Below, one piece after another: positions 6,753 through 15,909 of a stretch of DNA of 64,000 nt. Source of the DNA: Mycolicibacterium stellerae. Lineage in GTDB: Bacteria > Actinomycetota > Actinomycetes > Mycobacteriales > Mycobacteriaceae. The stretch is from the NCBI RefSeq assembly GCF_003719305.1, contig NZ_RARC01000009.1, forward strand, positions 1 to 64,000, in the 5' to 3' direction. The stretch's first letter is position 1, and each line of letters starts with the position of its first letter. The notes under the pieces were generated by a model. The model worked only from the letters and a program-made list of their open reading frames with translations, was not told the origin of the DNA and made no database searches. The position numbers and the translations under genes were made by a program.

Positions 6753-8996
6753 TCACGCTGTGGCAGCGGCCTCTACGGCCTCGATGCGGGCAGGTACATG
6801 CTTATGCCACGGTGTGCCCGCATAGGCGTCGCGCCATTCCGTTGACGTCAGCGCGTTCGGGGCGACACCAGGGACCAGCGTCTGCCCGTCCTCGTCGACG
6901 AAGTCGAGACCGAGCCCGTTGGGCAGCGATGCATGGCCCGGGAGCATCGCCTCACTGATCTCGACGTTCGCCTGGGCGCTACCGGCCGCGGTGGTGATGC
7001 GCGCGCGTCCACCCGCGACCAGGCCCAGCGCCTGCGCGTCCTCCACGCTGACGCGCAGCGCTCCTTCCGCGTCGCGCTTGCGCCAACTCGGGTCGCGGAA
7101 GATGTCGTTCGCCGTATACGCGCGGCGCTCGCCCGCCGACAACACCACCGGGAACTCCGGGGTCGTCAGCGCGGCCTGCGCGTCAGTCAAGCGGGCGATG
7201 TCACCCAGCATTTCGGGCATCTCCAGCGCAATCTTGTGATCGGCGTGGCCGATCAGCTCGAAGTCGTCCTCGTATTCGTGCACCGTGAACGTCACACCCG
7301 AGCGGCGTGCCAGGATCGCCTCGAAGAGCGCGTTGCCGTCGACGTGGCCTGCCCGCCGCACCGCATCGGGGTACTTCATTGCCGTCCTCTGCGCCAACCC
7401 CCACAACGCCGCCGCGCCCTTCAGGCCTTCAGGCAATGTCGGGCCGAGCGTCTCGTAGAGGACGTACGGCAGCACGCGGCTCATCGCCGGGTTCGCGGCA
7501 ACCGCTCCGAGGAACGCCTGCGCGTACGCCTCCAGCCCTTGGTCGGCGGCCTCGCGCAGCGGCTCGAGGTCGGCGTCGTCGACGACATCGAGCGCCCGCA
7601 CCAGGCGTGCCCAGATCTCGGGCTCGGGCAGCGTGCCCGGCAGCGGGTCGAGAATCGGATGCCGCAGATGAAAAGTGTTGTGCGGGAACTCCAGGTTGAA
7701 GAACGTCGCTTCGGGCTTCTCGAACTGACTCGCCGCGGGCAGGACGTAATGGGCAAGCCGGGCGGTCTCCGTCATCGCCACATCGATGACCACCATCAGC
7801 TCCAGTGACTCGAAGGCCTTCCGGCAGGCGGCCGAGTCGGCCAGGGAGTGTGCGGGGTTGCTCGTTTCGACGATCATCGCCCGGAACCGGTCGGGATGGT
7901 CGGTCAGGATCTCCTGCGGCACAACGTTCGACGGCACCAGCCCGGAGATCACCGGCGATCCCGTCACCGGCGAGCGGCCGACACCGCCGAAGGTGAATAG
8001 CGGCGCGAACGCCGAGTGCAGGTGCTGCCCACCGCGTTTGGCGAAGTTACCGGTGAGAATCCACAGCAGCTTGTTCAGGTATGAGCACAGCGTGCTGTTG
8101 GGCGCCTGCTGAACGCCGAGGTCCTCGAAGACCGCCACACTGTCCGCGCCTGCGATGCGTCGCACCGCGGCGCGGATCAGCTCCTCGTCGACGCCGCATC
8201 GCTGCGCGTAGTCGGCGATCGGCACCTGCCGGAGCACGTCTTTAACCGCGTCGGCACCGGTCACGTGGTCGGCCAGAAACTCTTCGTTGCACAGGTTTTC
8301 CTGCACCAGCACCGCAGCCATCGCCGCCAGACACCACGCATCGGTGCCCGGCCGCACGCGCAGATGGAAGTCGGCCATCTTGGCCGTATCGGTGATCACC
8401 GGATCGATGACGATCATCGCCCGCGCGGGATTCTTGGCGATCTCGTTGAGCACCGTGCGGGCGCGCGGGAAACTCTGCGACATCCACGGGTTCTTGCCGA
8501 CGAAAACGGACACCTCGGCGTGCTCGAACTCGCCACGGGTGTGTCCGCCGTAGAGGTGGGCGTCTACCCACGCCTCGCCGGTCTTCTCCTGCGCCAACGC
8601 ATTCGAGCGGTAGCGTGAGCCGATCGACTTGAGGAACGCGCCCGCGTACCCACCACCCAGATGGTTGCCCTGTCCGCCGCCGCCGTAGTAGAAGACCTTG
8701 TCACCGCCGTAGGTGTCGCGGATGTGTTTAAAGCCTTCGGCGATCTCGGTGAGCGCGGTGTCCCAGTCGATTTCCTCGTAGCTGCCGTCGGGGCGTCGAC
8801 GCAAAGGCGAGGTCAGCCTGCTGCGGTTGTTTTGGTAGTGATCAAGCCGCAGCGCCTTGTTGCACGTGTAGCCCTGCGACGCGGGATGCTCCTTGTCACC
8901 GCGGATCTTGGCCAGCGTGCGGCCCTCGAGCGCAACGACGATGCCGCAGTTGCATTCGCACAGAATGCAAGCCGTCGGCTGCCATTCACCGGTCAT
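6753..8996 (-). CDS. Molybdopterin-dependent oxidoreductase (Rv0197-like)
   Basis: This 747-residue enzyme belongs to the DMSO reductase/formate dehydrogenase superfamily. The N-terminal [4Fe-4S] site is Cys10, Cys13, Cys17 and Cys45, followed by the molybdopterin domains and a C-terminal molydop-binding domain near residues 630-735 (VVLSAGERRAYTANDIFRDPSW, LPNGLGLDF). No Cys is seen from residue 46 to about 225 where formate dehydrogenases carry a Sec/Cys molybdenum ligand, so the Mo ligand and reaction are uncertain. It overlaps the upstream TetR gene by 4 bases (ATGA). The regulator-oxidoreductase pair matches my recollection of M. tuberculosis Rv0196-Rv0197. No partner subunits are nearby, so it probably acts alone in the cytoplasm. 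Confidence 0.83.
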   Translation of the reverse strand: MTGEWQPTACILCECNCGIVVALEGRTLAKIRGDKEHPASQGYTCNKALRLDHYQNNRSRLTSPLRRRPDGSYEEIDWDTALTEIAEGFKHIRDTYGGDKVFYYGGGGQGNHLGGGYAGAFLKSIGSRYRSNALAQEKTGEAWVDAHLYGGHTRGEFEHAEVSVFVGKNPWMSQSFPRARTVLNEIAKNPARAMIVIDPVITDTAKMADFHLRVRPGTDAWCLAAMAAVLVQENLCNEEFLADHVTGADAVKDVLRQVPIADYAQRCGVDEELIRAAVRRIAGADSVAVFEDLGVQQAPNSTLCSYLNKLLWILTGNFAKRGGQHLHSAFAPLFTFGGVGRSPVTGSPVISGLVPSNVVPQEILTDHPDRFRAMIVETSNPAHSLADSAACRKAFESLELMVVIDVAMTETARLAHYVLPAASQFEKPEATFFNLEFPHNTFHLRHPILDPLPGTLPEPEIWARLVRALDVVDDADLEPLREAADQGLEAYAQAFLGAVAANPAMSRVLPYVLYETLGPTLPEGLKGAAALWGLAQRTAMKYPDAVRRAGHVDGNALFEAILARRSGVTFTVHEYEDDFELIGHADHKIALEMPEMLGDIARLTDAQAALTTPEFPVVLSAGERRAYTANDIFRDPSWRKRDAEGALRVSVEDAQALGLVAGGRARITTAAGSAQANVEISEAMLPGHASLPNGLGLDFVDEDGQTLVPGVAPNALTSTEWRDAYAGTPWHKHVPARIEAVEAAATA

Positions 8997-9577
8997 CGGG
9001 ATTTCCTTTCGGCTTCCTCTACCAGCGTGCGCAGCTGACGCTGAACGAGGTCGAGCGGTTTCACATCGCGAGAAGCGCGGGCCACGATGATGGCGCCCTC
9101 GATCGAGGTGGTCACCAACATCGCCAGCTCCTCGGCACGCGGGGCGGCGACACCTTCGCTGACGAGTCGCCGGCTGATCAGATCGGTCCAGAGGGCGAAC
9201 GCGGCGGCTGCCCGTTCGATGACCTTCGTCGTGCGTTCGGGGTTGTCGGGATCACCGGCCTCGACAGTCACCGCGACGATGGGACAACCCGCCCGGTAGT
9301 CACTGCGGATCAGCTGCCTGCGGTACATGTCGGTCAGGTCGTCCAACAGCTCGACGGCGCTGTCCGCGGCCGAGATCTTGTCCGCGATGTAGGCGCCCGC
9401 ATAGTCGGTCGCCTCTTCGAGCAGCTGCATCCGGCCGCCGGGGAAATAGTGATAGGCCGACCCGCGCGGTGCGCGGCTGTGCTTGAGCACATCGGAGATC
9501 GCGGTCGCCTGAGCACCGCGTTCCCGAATCAACAGCGCGGCGGATACCACCATCCGCTCCCTGGGGGTGCTGAACAC
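8993..9577 (-). CDS. TetR-family regulator of the adjacent oxidoreductase
   Basis: The N-terminal helix-turn-helix region is typical of TetR proteins (RERMVVSAALLIRERGAQATAISDVLKHS...GSAYHYFPGGR), followed by a helical ligand domain with GCPIVAVTVEAG, a TetR_C subfamily signature. GTG 9577 gives 194 residues. An in-frame ATG at 9598 would add seven residues but lies inside a palindromic operator-like sequence. Neither has a Shine-Dalgarno, so a leaderless transcript is possible. The stop overlaps the start of the oxidoreductase gene, so the two are cotranscribed. The operator over its own start points to autoregulation of the pair. Confidence 0.82.
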   Translation of the reverse strand: MFSTPRERMVVSAALLIRERGAQATAISDVLKHSRAPRGSAYHYFPGGRMQLLEEATDYAGAYIADKISAADSAVELLDDLTDMYRRQLIRSDYRAGCPIVAVTVEAGDPDNPERTTKVIERAAAAFALWTDLISRRLVSEGVAAPRAEELAMLVTTSIEGAIIVARASRDVKPLDLVQRQLRTLVEEAERKSR

Positions 9578-9601
9578 GTTATATATGATGGCATACATAA
9601 C
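9578..9601. promoter_or_regulatory. Palindromic TetR operator candidate
   Basis: Arms GTTATATATG (9578-9587) and CATACATAAC (9592-9601) are inverted repeats with one mismatch around a 4-base spacer. It sits immediately upstream of GTG 9577 and overlaps the alternative ATG 9598, where a bound repressor would block initiation. AT-rich palindromes of this size next to tetR genes are usually autoregulatory operators. Confidence 0.65.
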
Positions 9602-9670
9602 ACGATGCGCGATAGAGACCGAGCAGGCAGTGTGTCAGCGCTCGGCCGAGATCCGCCGACAGATGGCGCG

Positions 9671-10198
9671 TCAGGATTTAGCTGGTTGTTCTTCCTCGCC
9701 GGCCTGCTCGCCCGCATCCTCGGTGTCCCGGCGGCGTTCCCTCAACACGAACGCCGCAAGTGCGAGCGCCAGAACCACGCCGGCAAGCACACCGATCTCG
9801 ACCACTGCGCGCGAGAACGCGGGACCTTTCTCGAGCAGGGTCGCGGCCTCGACAGAGAGCACCACGATCTCTTTGATGCCGGCCAAGATGCCGACGATCA
9901 GAAACGGCTCGGCGACGATCTCGTGTGACCTGAGGCAGGCGCGCACCGCGTAAAGCAGCTCGACGAAAATGAAGATGAGCAGCAGACCGTCCAGGATCTC
10001 GAGCATCACGCTTTTGACGGGCGCTTCGCGCAGCATCAGCATGGTGTTGAACTGCGCGATCAACAGCGCGACCGACCCGATGATCAGGACCAGCGCGATC
10101 CCCCAGTACACCGCGTCCTCGAGCCTGCCGAGAACCCGGTCGGCGAGGCGCTGCCGATCTTCTTCGTCTTCTTCGTGTTCGCTCTCGGACTTAGCCAT
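9671..10198 (-). CDS. PsiE-like membrane protein
   Basis: The 175-residue protein has an acidic, charged N-terminus, about four transmembrane helices between residues 30 and 155, and a charged acidic tail. The central segment EILDGLLLIFIFVELLYAVRA followed by EPFLIVGILAGIKEIVV matches the phosphate-starvation-inducible E (PF06146) family. The biochemical role of PsiE proteins is unknown; E. coli PsiE is induced by phosphate starvation, but nothing here shows such control. It stands alone between the TetR gene and a divergent acetyltransferase gene. Confidence 0.72.
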   Translation of the reverse strand: MAKSESEHEEDEEDRQRLADRVLGRLEDAVYWGIALVLIIGSVALLIAQFNTMLMLREAPVKSVMLEILDGLLLIFIFVELLYAVRACLRSHEIVAEPFLIVGILAGIKEIVVLSVEAATLLEKGPAFSRAVVEIGVLAGVVLALALAAFVLRERRRDTEDAGEQAGEEEQPAKS

Positions 10199-10330
10199 TC
10201 GGCAACGCTACGGCCAACGCGGGCATCGGCGGTCCAACATCAACACTCGGGTGCATGGGCGTTAATTAACCCCTCGACCGGTGGTACAAACGCCCGATGG
10301 CGTGCATCGTCGCTGAGCTAGCGTGATCCG

Positions 10331-10855
10331 ATGGGAACCGGCTGGCAGGTGCGAGTGGGTGGCGTCGAAGATCTGGACCTCGTCGGACCGCTCTGGGTTG
10401 CCGTGCATCACCGCCACTGCGAGAGCATGCCCGAGCTCGCGCCCTACGTGGACGACGCCGAGACGTGGCGCGCCCGCAGGAAACTCTACGAGGAGCTGCT
10501 GGCCAAACCGGACACCCTGCTACTGCTGGCTTTTGTCGACGACGAGCCGGCCGGGTACGGCTTGACGCACGTGATGCGCGTCGCGGACTCGTGGATCGAG
10601 GACACCTGGCGAACCGGCGACCGGATCGGGGAAATCGAATCGCTCAGTGTGCTGCCCGACTACCGCGGCACCGGCCTCGGCTCAGAACTGCTCGACCGGC
10701 TGGAGACACACCTGCACGATCTCGGTGTCGAGGACCTCATCCTGGGCGCTCTTGCCGGCAATGCCGACGCCATCCGGCTGTACGAACGGCGCGGCTACCA
10801 ACCGACCTGGCTCTACCTGTCCAAGTTCGCGGGCCGCGAACGCAACAAGCGATAG
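10331..10855 (+). CDS. GNAT-family N-acetyltransferase
   Basis: A single GNAT domain covers the 174-residue protein. The acetyl-CoA-binding loop is seen as IESLSVLPDYRGTGLGSELLDRLE (residues 97-120; Q/RxxGxG/A motif RGTGLG), followed by the C-terminal NADAIRLYERRGYQP motif. Such enzymes transfer acetyl groups to amines of small molecules or proteins; the acceptor cannot be told from sequence. The last 43 bases overlap, on the opposite strand, the end of the permease gene that converges on it, a real but uncommonly long antisense overlap for two intact genes. Confidence 0.83.
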   Translation: MGTGWQVRVGGVEDLDLVGPLWVAVHHRHCESMPELAPYVDDAETWRARRKLYEELLAKPDTLLLLAFVDDEPAGYGLTHVMRVADSWIEDTWRTGDRIGEIESLSVLPDYRGTGLGSELLDRLETHLHDLGVEDLILGALAGNADAIRLYERRGYQPTWLYLSKFAGRERNKR

Positions 10856-12216
10856 CCGCCATAGAGAAGCACTGCGACAACGAAATTGACGAAGTAGGCG
10901 ACGTCGGCGCCGTGCCATGCCTCGGCGACCGGGCCGGTGAACAACGAGGTGTTCATGAACGGCACCGCGGCGGCGTAGGCGAGCACAAAGGCCGCGACAG
11001 CCGCGATGGCGTCGCCGCGGCCGGTGTACTCGTCGGCCGGATTGATCGTCGCCCGCCCGCGCACCCGCAGCGCCCAGTCGATGACGACCACGGCGACGAA
11101 TGCCGGAATCCAGTAGCTGACCAGCAGCAGCATGTTCTCGAATCGGGACGCTGTGTCGCCGCCGTGCAGCCAAAGGATCAGCCCGAATGCGATCACGGTG
11201 ACGACCACCGCCGAAATGGGCCTTCGCACCCGCACTCCGATCGTCTGCAGTGCAAGCGACCCGCTGTAGTCATTCATCACGCCCGAACCGATGGAGGCCA
11301 GGGCGATGATGAGCAGAGCCAGCGCCCCGAGGATGCCGCCGCCCATCACCGACCGGACGCCGTCGGCGGTGTGCTCGGACACCAGGTCGCCTGCCGCAAT
11401 TCCGATTGCCTGAACGAAGATGTACGCCGACACGATTCCGGCGAACGTGAAACCGAAGACACGAAGGCGGGACGAGTCGGCGGGCAGGTAGCGGCTGAAG
11501 TCCGCGGCGTAGCTGGCCCATGAAATCGACAGGCTCAGCGCGATGGTGACCTCGAGGACGAATGCGCCGACCAGGTCGGCGCCCTGCACGGTCGCCGGCG
11601 TCACGATCTGGTGACCCGCGGCGAGCTTGACGGCGAACACGACGAAGGTGACTAACAGCACCACCGTCAGCACGGCCTGGATGCGGTGAATCATCTCGTA
11701 GCCGAAGAACCCGACCGCGCCCTGCACGGCCAGCACGATCATGACCGCGCTCCAGAACGGGATGCCGAGCAGCACGGCAAGTGCCTCGCCGCCGAATAAC
11801 CCAACCAGCGCATCCCATGCGATCGACGAAAGCCACTGCAGGGCACCGGGAAGCACCACCCCAGCGCCGAACGCCATCCGCGAGTTCGGCAACTGGGCCG
11901 TGCCGGTGCGTGGGCCCCATGTCGACAGGTAACCGACCACGAGCGAGCCGAGCACCGTTCCGATCACCATCGCGAGCAGGCCGAGCCAGAACCCCAGGCC
12001 CAGCGAGATCGCCAGCGCACCGGTGAAAACGCCCGTCATGTTGACCTGCGGGGCGAACCACACGCTGAACAGCCGGCGCGGGCTGCCGTAGCGCTGGTCT
12101 TCGCGAACCGGCGCGATCCCGTGCGTCTCGACGGACAGATCACCGACGCCCGATGGCGTACGGCCATTGAACGTCGGCGATGTCAGTGCGGTACCCGATT
12201 GGCCCCCTTGTGTCAT
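10813..12216 (-). CDS. NCS1-family purine/cytosine permease
   Basis: The 467-residue protein has about 12 transmembrane helices and the NCS1 pattern: a short polar N-terminus with THGIAPVREDQRYG, then FSVWFAPQVNMTGVFTGALAISLGLGFW for helix 1-2, GPRTGTAQLPNSRMAFG, and a conserved DFSRY in WASYAADFSRYLP. The family imports nucleobases, allantoin, hydantoins or thiamine precursors by cation symport. No catabolic gene is adjacent, so the substrate is unknown. The start is ATG 12216. The 3' end overlaps the convergent GNAT gene by 43 bases. Confidence 0.85.
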   Translation of the reverse strand: MTQGGQSGTALTSPTFNGRTPSGVGDLSVETHGIAPVREDQRYGSPRRLFSVWFAPQVNMTGVFTGALAISLGLGFWLGLLAMVIGTVLGSLVVGYLSTWGPRTGTAQLPNSRMAFGAGVVLPGALQWLSSIAWDALVGLFGGEALAVLLGIPFWSAVMIVLAVQGAVGFFGYEMIHRIQAVLTVVLLVTFVVFAVKLAAGHQIVTPATVQGADLVGAFVLEVTIALSLSISWASYAADFSRYLPADSSRLRVFGFTFAGIVSAYIFVQAIGIAAGDLVSEHTADGVRSVMGGGILGALALLIIALASIGSGVMNDYSGSLALQTIGVRVRRPISAVVVTVIAFGLILWLHGGDTASRFENMLLLVSYWIPAFVAVVVIDWALRVRGRATINPADEYTGRGDAIAAVAAFVLAYAAAVPFMNTSLFTGPVAEAWHGADVAYFVNFVVAVLLYGGYRLLRSRPANLDR

Positions 12217-12409
12217 GGGCCCATTCGATCATGACGTGATCACGCGCCCGACGCCGTGTCCGCCAAAATTCAACACGTTCAACGACGAGAGGTGTGAGCC
12301 GCGACGGCCACCGCTCCCCACACCTTCCACACGATCGGGTTGTCGGCGCTTCATGGCCGCCCGACATAATCGGGTGGAACCGAAGATGGGCTAACGATCG
12401 GAGCGTGGA

Positions 12410-13885
12410 GTGGTCAGGGCGGAACCGACACACTCCACGGCCGGCGACCGGCCGCTCCGGCGACCAAGGACACTGATCGTCGGGCTGAGCATCGTCGTCC
12501 TGACCGTCGCCATCCTGCAGACCGCCGTCGTCCCTGTGCTCAGCACGATCGCAGACCAACTCGACGCCTCCACTGTTGGCGTCAGCTGGGCGGTGACCGC
12601 CAACCTGCTTGCCGCCGCAGCGGCCACGCCGCTGATCGGTCGCCTCGCCGACCTGCACAGCAAGAAGCGCGTGCTGTTGTGGGTGCTCGCGATCGTGCTG
12701 GTGGGTTCGGTGCTCGCGGCCACCACATCGTCTCTCGCCCTGCTGATCCTGGGTCGTGTTCTGCAGGCGGCCTCGTTCGCGCTCTATCCCATCGGAGTGG
12801 CGATCCTTCGCGAGGAGCTCACCGAGGACCGCATGGTTTCGGCGATGTCGGTCTTGTCGGCAACGCTGGGCTTCGGCGGCGGAACCGGGTTGGTGGTCGT
12901 CGGCCTGCTGATGAACCACGGCGCCAACTACCACCGCGTGTTCTGGCTCACCACCGGCTTCACCGTCGTCGTCATCGCCATCGTGGTCCTCGTGGTGCCT
13001 GCCCGGCCGCGCAGCACGACGGGTTCGATCGACTGGCTCGGCGCCGCAGGCCTCGGCGCCGGCCTGTCGGCGGTGTTGTTGGCGATCACCCAGGGCAGCA
13101 CCTGGGGCTGGACGTCACCACGAACCGTGGCGTGCGCAGCCTTCGGCATCGCCGTCACGGTCGGCTGGTGGTTCTGGGAGCAACGGGCCAAGCAGCCGCT
13201 GGTGTCGACCAAGATGCTGCGCCGACGCCCGATACTGCTCACCAACGTCGCCACCGTCTTCGTGGGCATGGGACTGTACTTCGCCTTCCTCGGGCTGACG
13301 CAATTCGTCCAGATCCCGCACGAGGCTGCGGGATACGGCTTCGGGGCGACCGTGCTCGAGGCCAGCGTCATCTACCTGTTGCCGGGTGCGATCACCGGGT
13401 TCCTCGTCGCCTTGGTCAGCGGCAGGTTCATCGACCGCTACGGCGCCCAGCCGGTCCTCGTGGTCGCCGCCGCGGCTGGCATCACCGGATTCCTGTTCAT
13501 CGCGCTCGCGCACTCCGCCCCGTGGCAGGTCATCGCCGCCAGCATCCTGGCCAACGCGTACATCAGCCTCGGCGACGGGGCACTGCCTGCGCTGATCGTC
13601 AGCGAGGTCGATGCGGGTGAAACCGGCGTCGCCACCGGCATGAACGCGATCGCCCGCACGATCGGCAGCTCGATAGCCGCCGCCCTGGTCGCCGTCCTGT
13701 TGGGCCGAACCGCGGCCGACGCCGCCGTGCCGATGGAGAGCAGCTTCATCGCGATATTCATCGGCGGTGCCGTCACCGCCGCGCTGGCAATGGTGCTCAT
13801 CGCACTGTCCAGGGTCCGGGCACGACCTATCGATACCGCGGAGGCGCGGTACGAATCCCGTGCCATGAACCACGAATGGGGTTAG
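12410..13885 (+). CDS. MFS exporter, DHA2 (14-TM) type
   Basis: The 491-residue protein has 14 predicted membrane spans and the DHA2 drug:H+ antiporter features: TAVVPVLSTIADQLDAS after helix 1, the loop 2-3 motif PLIGRLADLHSKKRV (motif A) and a second motif-A-like SGRFIDRYGAQPV between helices 8 and 9. Proteins of this group export drugs, dyes or cell-surface lipids. GTG 12410 is supported by CGGAG seven bases upstream. It is monocistronic with its own 193-base upstream region, divergent from the NCS1 permease. Confidence 0.85.
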   Translation: MVRAEPTHSTAGDRPLRRPRTLIVGLSIVVLTVAILQTAVVPVLSTIADQLDASTVGVSWAVTANLLAAAAATPLIGRLADLHSKKRVLLWVLAIVLVGSVLAATTSSLALLILGRVLQAASFALYPIGVAILREELTEDRMVSAMSVLSATLGFGGGTGLVVVGLLMNHGANYHRVFWLTTGFTVVVIAIVVLVVPARPRSTTGSIDWLGAAGLGAGLSAVLLAITQGSTWGWTSPRTVACAAFGIAVTVGWWFWEQRAKQPLVSTKMLRRRPILLTNVATVFVGMGLYFAFLGLTQFVQIPHEAAGYGFGATVLEASVIYLLPGAITGFLVALVSGRFIDRYGAQPVLVVAAAAGITGFLFIALAHSAPWQVIAASILANAYISLGDGALPALIVSEVDAGETGVATGMNAIARTIGSSIAAALVAVLLGRTAADAAVPMESSFIAIFIGGAVTAALAMVLIALSRVRARPIDTAEARYESRAMNHEWG

Positions 13886-13922
13886 TCGCAAGACGATCAA
13901 GCGGCGAAGTGCGCCGCGTTGT

Positions 13923-13954
13923 GGGGGTACCTCCCCCGCGAAGCGTAGGGGGAG
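13923..13954. terminator. Overlapping hairpins between convergent genes
   Basis: Two mutually exclusive stems share the strand CCCCC. GGGGG 13923-13927 can pair with 13933-13937 over loop TACCT, or CTCCCCC 13931-13937 can pair with GGGGGAG 13948-13954. The element lies between the stops of the convergent MFS and SRPBCC genes and could terminate both. From memory, similar GGGGGTACCTCCCCC elements recur between genes in fast-growing mycobacteria, so it may also be a dispersed repeat. Confidence 0.5.
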
Positions 13955-13969
13955 AGTCCGACCCGAAAG

Positions 13970-14398
13970 CTAGCGCAACGCGGCGAGGTTGGTCACCGAC
14001 TTGCGGACCTCGGACTGCAGCACCTTGGCGACCAGCTGACCGATTCGGGTACCGAGCAATCCGCCTTTGAGGCCAGCCAACACCCGGAACTTCGCCCCCG
14101 GTGGGGCATCCTGCACCTCGATCGACAACGAGATGCGAACCCCACCCCGCCCTGCGCCGCTCAGTTCGATCAGGTTCGGCTCCTCGTAGCTGGTGACCCG
14201 CCAGTGGATGACGTTGCGGAACCCCTTGACCCGGATGCACGACGACACGCAGGAGCCTTCTTCGATCGTGGAGGGCACCTCGCTTCGCCAGCCGCCGAAG
14301 ATCGTCAGCCATTCGTCGAAGCGACTCAGGTCCGATGCAAGCTTCCAGGCCGGTCGCGGAGCCAGATCGGTCGCCACCGACACATCAATCGTCGCCAT
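13970..14398 (-). CDS. SRPBCC-family ligand-binding protein
   Basis: The 142-residue product has the START/polyketide-cyclase-like helix-grip pattern: a first strand MATIDVSVATDLAP, a helix with PAWKLASDLSRFDEWL, alternating strands, and a long C-terminal helix (GTRIGQLVAKVLQSEVRKSVTNLAAL). It resembles the mycobacterial Rv0910-type proteins, some of which have been listed as toxins of type II systems; no antitoxin gene is adjacent here, so that role is unlikely. A good GGAGAG ribosome-binding site precedes ATG 14398. Hydrophobic ligand binding is the family theme; the actual ligand is unknown. Confidence 0.7.
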   Translation of the reverse strand: MATIDVSVATDLAPRPAWKLASDLSRFDEWLTIFGGWRSEVPSTIEEGSCVSSCIRVKGFRNVIHWRVTSYEEPNLIELSGAGRGGVRISLSIEVQDAPPGAKFRVLAGLKGGLLGTRIGQLVAKVLQSEVRKSVTNLAALR

Positions 14399-14653
14399 AT
14401 CGCTCTCCTACCCCCGCGAGACCGAACGCAAAACTAAAGTGACAGGTCTCGCGCCTTCGCGCCCGGCCCGCCGGCTGCCGACAGTCAGCCGTGGCCCAGG
14501 CGCGACCCTTCCCGCGAAATCTGCACCTCCGGCACCCCAGACACGAGCGATTCCATTGTCGATATGTAAATTCGTTGCGGAATCGCTTGCGAAGGACGAC
14601 GGAATCCGCGATGGTTTACCCGAAAGCTTCGGGGGCATTAGGGAGGACTCGCC

Positions 14654-15850
<1,197 letters not shown>

Positions 15851-15909
15851 CGGACTCCGTCCGTCAACCCGTCCCCTTTCCCCCGGAATGCACGAAAGGC
15901 ACAGTCGCC

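Noticed and set aside
12167..12394. Small frame between the NCS1 and MFS genes
   Set aside because: Composition is Arg/Pro/His-rich without ribosome-binding site or family pattern; the region more likely holds the two divergent promoters.
13970..14398. SRPBCC protein as the toxin of a toxin-antitoxin pair
   Set aside because: No antitoxin-like gene is adjacent on the same strand, and the family has many non-toxin members.
14399..14653. A gene in the 255-base gap before potA
   Set aside because: Frames here are short and lack codon bias; it is best read as the potA promoter/leader.
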